From the NCBI RefSeq assembly GCF_000169335.1, contig NZ_AAXW01000009.1, positions 62,001-126,000 on the forward strand: a DNA stretch of 64,000 bases, written 5' to 3'. The notes beneath the pieces are model-generated. The model was not told the DNA's origin, made no database searches, and saw nothing but the letters and a program-made list of their open reading frames with translations. The translations under genes and the position numbers were made by a program. Positions 62,416 through 64,000 of the stretch are shown here, one piece after another (the first letter of the stretch is position 1; each line of letters starts with the position of its first letter). The DNA comes from Crocosphaera chwakensis CCY0110. GTDB lineage: Bacteria > Cyanobacteriota > Cyanobacteriia > Cyanobacteriales > Microcystaceae.

Positions 62416-62747
62416 GTTCCCTTTATAGAGAAGAAAACGGAAAATAAGAAAATAATAATAATAAATTTCTTAAATTTGTAGAATTTTCAAATAAAAAAGT
62501 TAAATGTAAATGTGATTTTGCAAAGTTTTCGGATAATTTTTAACCTAAAAAACTTAAGAAAGTAAAATTATAGTAATAATATCTAGACAATAGTTAAGAT
62601 TTTTAGAGTGTTTAGTATTTTTGCTTAATAATTCACTAGCTTAAGAAATTTAACACTCTTGTTTCAAAGTGTTCTATAATAGTTAGTATTGCCGTAGTCT
62701 TTGAGAACATAAAGTTACAAAGAAATAATTACTTTTTGATTGCTTCA

Positions 62748-64000
62748 ATGATGAATTTTATTAAACAAACCCTAGCTAGTATTATTGGAACGTTAGCAGG
62801 ATTATTTTTATTTACTACAGTAGGTGTTAGTAGTATCGTAATATTATTAATTACGTTAGCTAGTGTGGAAACTGAACCGGCCATTAAAGATAAATCAGTT
62901 TTAGTTTTGGATCTTTCTACACAAATTCAAGATAAAGAACCCTTCGTTAATATCCGTGATATCTTATCCGATAAGGATCAATCCGTTTTGACATTAAGTC
63001 AAGTGATTAAAAATATTGAAAAAGCCAGCAAAGATGATCGTATTAAAGCTATTTTCCTAGATGGAAGTAACGCAAATAGTGGCAGTGGTTATGCTAGTTT
63101 TGCAGAAATTCGACAAGCACTAATAAAATTTAAAGAAAGCGGTAAAAAAATTATTGCTTATGATATTACTGTAAGCGAACAAGAATATTATTTAACTTCA
63201 TTAGCTGATACTTTAATCGTCAATCCTATGGGTGTAGTCGAACTCAATGGAATCAGTACAGAACCCTTATTTTGGACAGGAGCATTAGATAGATATGGCA
63301 TCGGTGTTCAAGTGGTAAGAGTAGGGGAATATAAAGCAGCCGTTGAACCTTTTATAAGAACCCAACTGAGTGAAGAAAATCGTCAACAATTAGAAGTTTT
63401 GCTTGGCAATATTTGGAATAATTTTTTGCAAAAAGTAGGAGAAGTTCGTAAAATAGAAGCAAATAATCTTCAACAAATTGCTGACAATCAAGGAATTCTT
63501 ACTCCTCAAGAAGCGCAGAAATTAAAGTTAATTGATCAAGTCGATTATCGAGATCAAGCGATTTCACTTTTAAAAGAAATAACAAAAAATAAAGAAGAAT
63601 CATTAAGTCAAGTTTCATTTAATAATTATATAGATATACCCGTCACAGGAGTAACTGATAATAGTTCTAGTAACAAAATTGCTGTTGTTTATCTAGAGGG
63701 TGCTATTGTCGATGGAATAGGAAATAGAGAACAAGTCGGGGGAACTCGTTTTGCTAAATTATTGCGTAAAATTGGAGACGATGAACAAGTAAAAGCAGTG
63801 GTTATTCGCATTAATAGTCCTGGAGGAAGTGCCACTGGATCAGATATTATTTTACGAGAAATTCAGTTAATTCAAGAGACAAAACCCGTTATTATTTCTA
63901 TGGGTAATGTAGCAGCATCTGGAGGCTATTGGATAGCAACAGGTGGGGAACATATTTTTGCTCAACCCAATACCATTACTGGATCAATTGGTGTGTTTGG
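62748..64000 (+). CDS. sppA: signal peptide peptidase SppA, 3' end cut by window
   Basis: The frame is open from the ATG at 62748 to the edge (417 codons). One N-terminal membrane segment (about residues 10-42) is followed by two SppA domains. The general base lysine is K196 (GEYKAAVEPF) and the nucleophile serine S391 (MGNVAASGGYW). VIRINSPGGSATGSDIILRE is the other family block. This is the long, 67-kDa type. It cuts up leftover signal peptides in the membrane, and a cyanobacterial SppA has been linked to phycobilisome breakdown. An adjacent ATG at 62751 is also possible. Confidence 0.93.
   Translation, partial: MMNFIKQTLASIIGTLAGLFLFTTVGVSSIVILLITLASVETEPAIKDKSVLVLDLSTQIQDKEPFVNIRDILSDKDQSVLTLSQVIKNIEKASKDDRIKAIFLDGSNANSGSGYASFAEIRQALIKFKESGKKIIAYDITVSEQEYYLTSLADTLIVNPMGVVELNGISTEPLFWTGALDRYGIGVQVVRVGEYKAAVEPFIRTQLSEENRQQLEVLLGNIWNNFLQKVGEVRKIEANNLQQIADNQGILTPQEAQKLKLIDQVDYRDQAISLLKEITKNKEESLSQVSFNNYIDIPVTGVTDNSSSNKIAVVYLEGAIVDGIGNREQVGGTRFAKLLRKIGDDEQVKAVVIRINSPGGSATGSDIILREIQLIQETKPVIISMGNVAASGGYWIATGGEHIFAQPNTITGSIGVF

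Noticed and set aside
1..64000. tRNA, rRNA, CRISPR arrays, prophage or replication origin
   Set aside because: I looked for T-loop motifs, regularly spaced repeats, phage structural genes and DnaA-box clusters and saw none that hold up by eye.

Overview
The window looks like a chromosomal segment of a unicellular, low-GC cyanobacterium, probably of the Crocosphaera/Cyanothece group. It carries photosystem II genes (psbD-psbC), a photosystem I gene (psaE), a form IB rubisco operon (rbcL-rbcX-rbcS), an omega-3 acyl-lipid desaturase and several cyanobacteria-only DUF families. HIP1 octamers (GCGATCGC) are scattered throughout, and the spacers hold short cyanobacterial repeats such as CAGTGATCAGT and GGAGTCAGGAGTCAG. 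The genus is an inference from overall character, not from a database match.

Layout. 1-3806 (minus): the edge of a surface-polysaccharide locus with GT4 and GT2 glycosyltransferases, a sulfotransferase-fold protein and an unrecognised Rossmann-like protein. 3829-6877: a divergent pair of a NarL-type response regulator and a MASE1-GAF histidine kinase. 7070-16389 (plus): a DUF1963 protein, a decayed PIN-like toxin gene, glycolate dehydrogenase subunits glcE-glcF, a SanA-like protein, mfd and a DJ-1/PfpI protein. 16730-22936 (minus): psbD-psbC with a 17-base overlap, YqeY, a CHAD protein and a small DUF1629-type pair. 22961-27901: sdhA, a second glycosyltransferase/sulfotransferase pair, an IS1 remnant and small genes. 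28142-32853 (plus): desB, rbcLXS and a toxin-antitoxin-like pair (DUF4258/YgiT).

32951-39829: a DUF3747 secreted protein, then a tightly packed plus-strand set of GDSL esterase, AtzG-like and AtzE-like amidase subunits, flavin reductase, M20 peptidase and DUF1611 P-loop protein. This set is the best candidate for an undescribed small-molecule pathway. 39910-45806: alpha-carbonic anhydrase, a Tat-lipoprotein aldo/keto reductase, psaE-mutM and the siroheme pair cobA-sirB. 46060-58368: an ABC transporter, the DUF4335/DUF3038 pair, two oxidoreductases, DUF1997, an M23 peptidase, a GNAT protein, glpD, and a rhodanese with a TIGR04283 glycosyltransferase. 59101-62238 (minus): a large tandem-duplicated alkaline-phosphatase-like protein with RTX-type repeats and a candidate Pho box upstream. 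The right edge cuts sppA.

Functionally, most of the window is core phototroph metabolism: light harvesting, CO2 fixation with its photorespiratory clean-up, siroheme and DNA repair. Between these genes lie accessory patches (surface sugars, toxin-antitoxin remnants, orphan immunity-type genes, repeat elements). I found no tRNA, rRNA, CRISPR array or complete insertion sequence.
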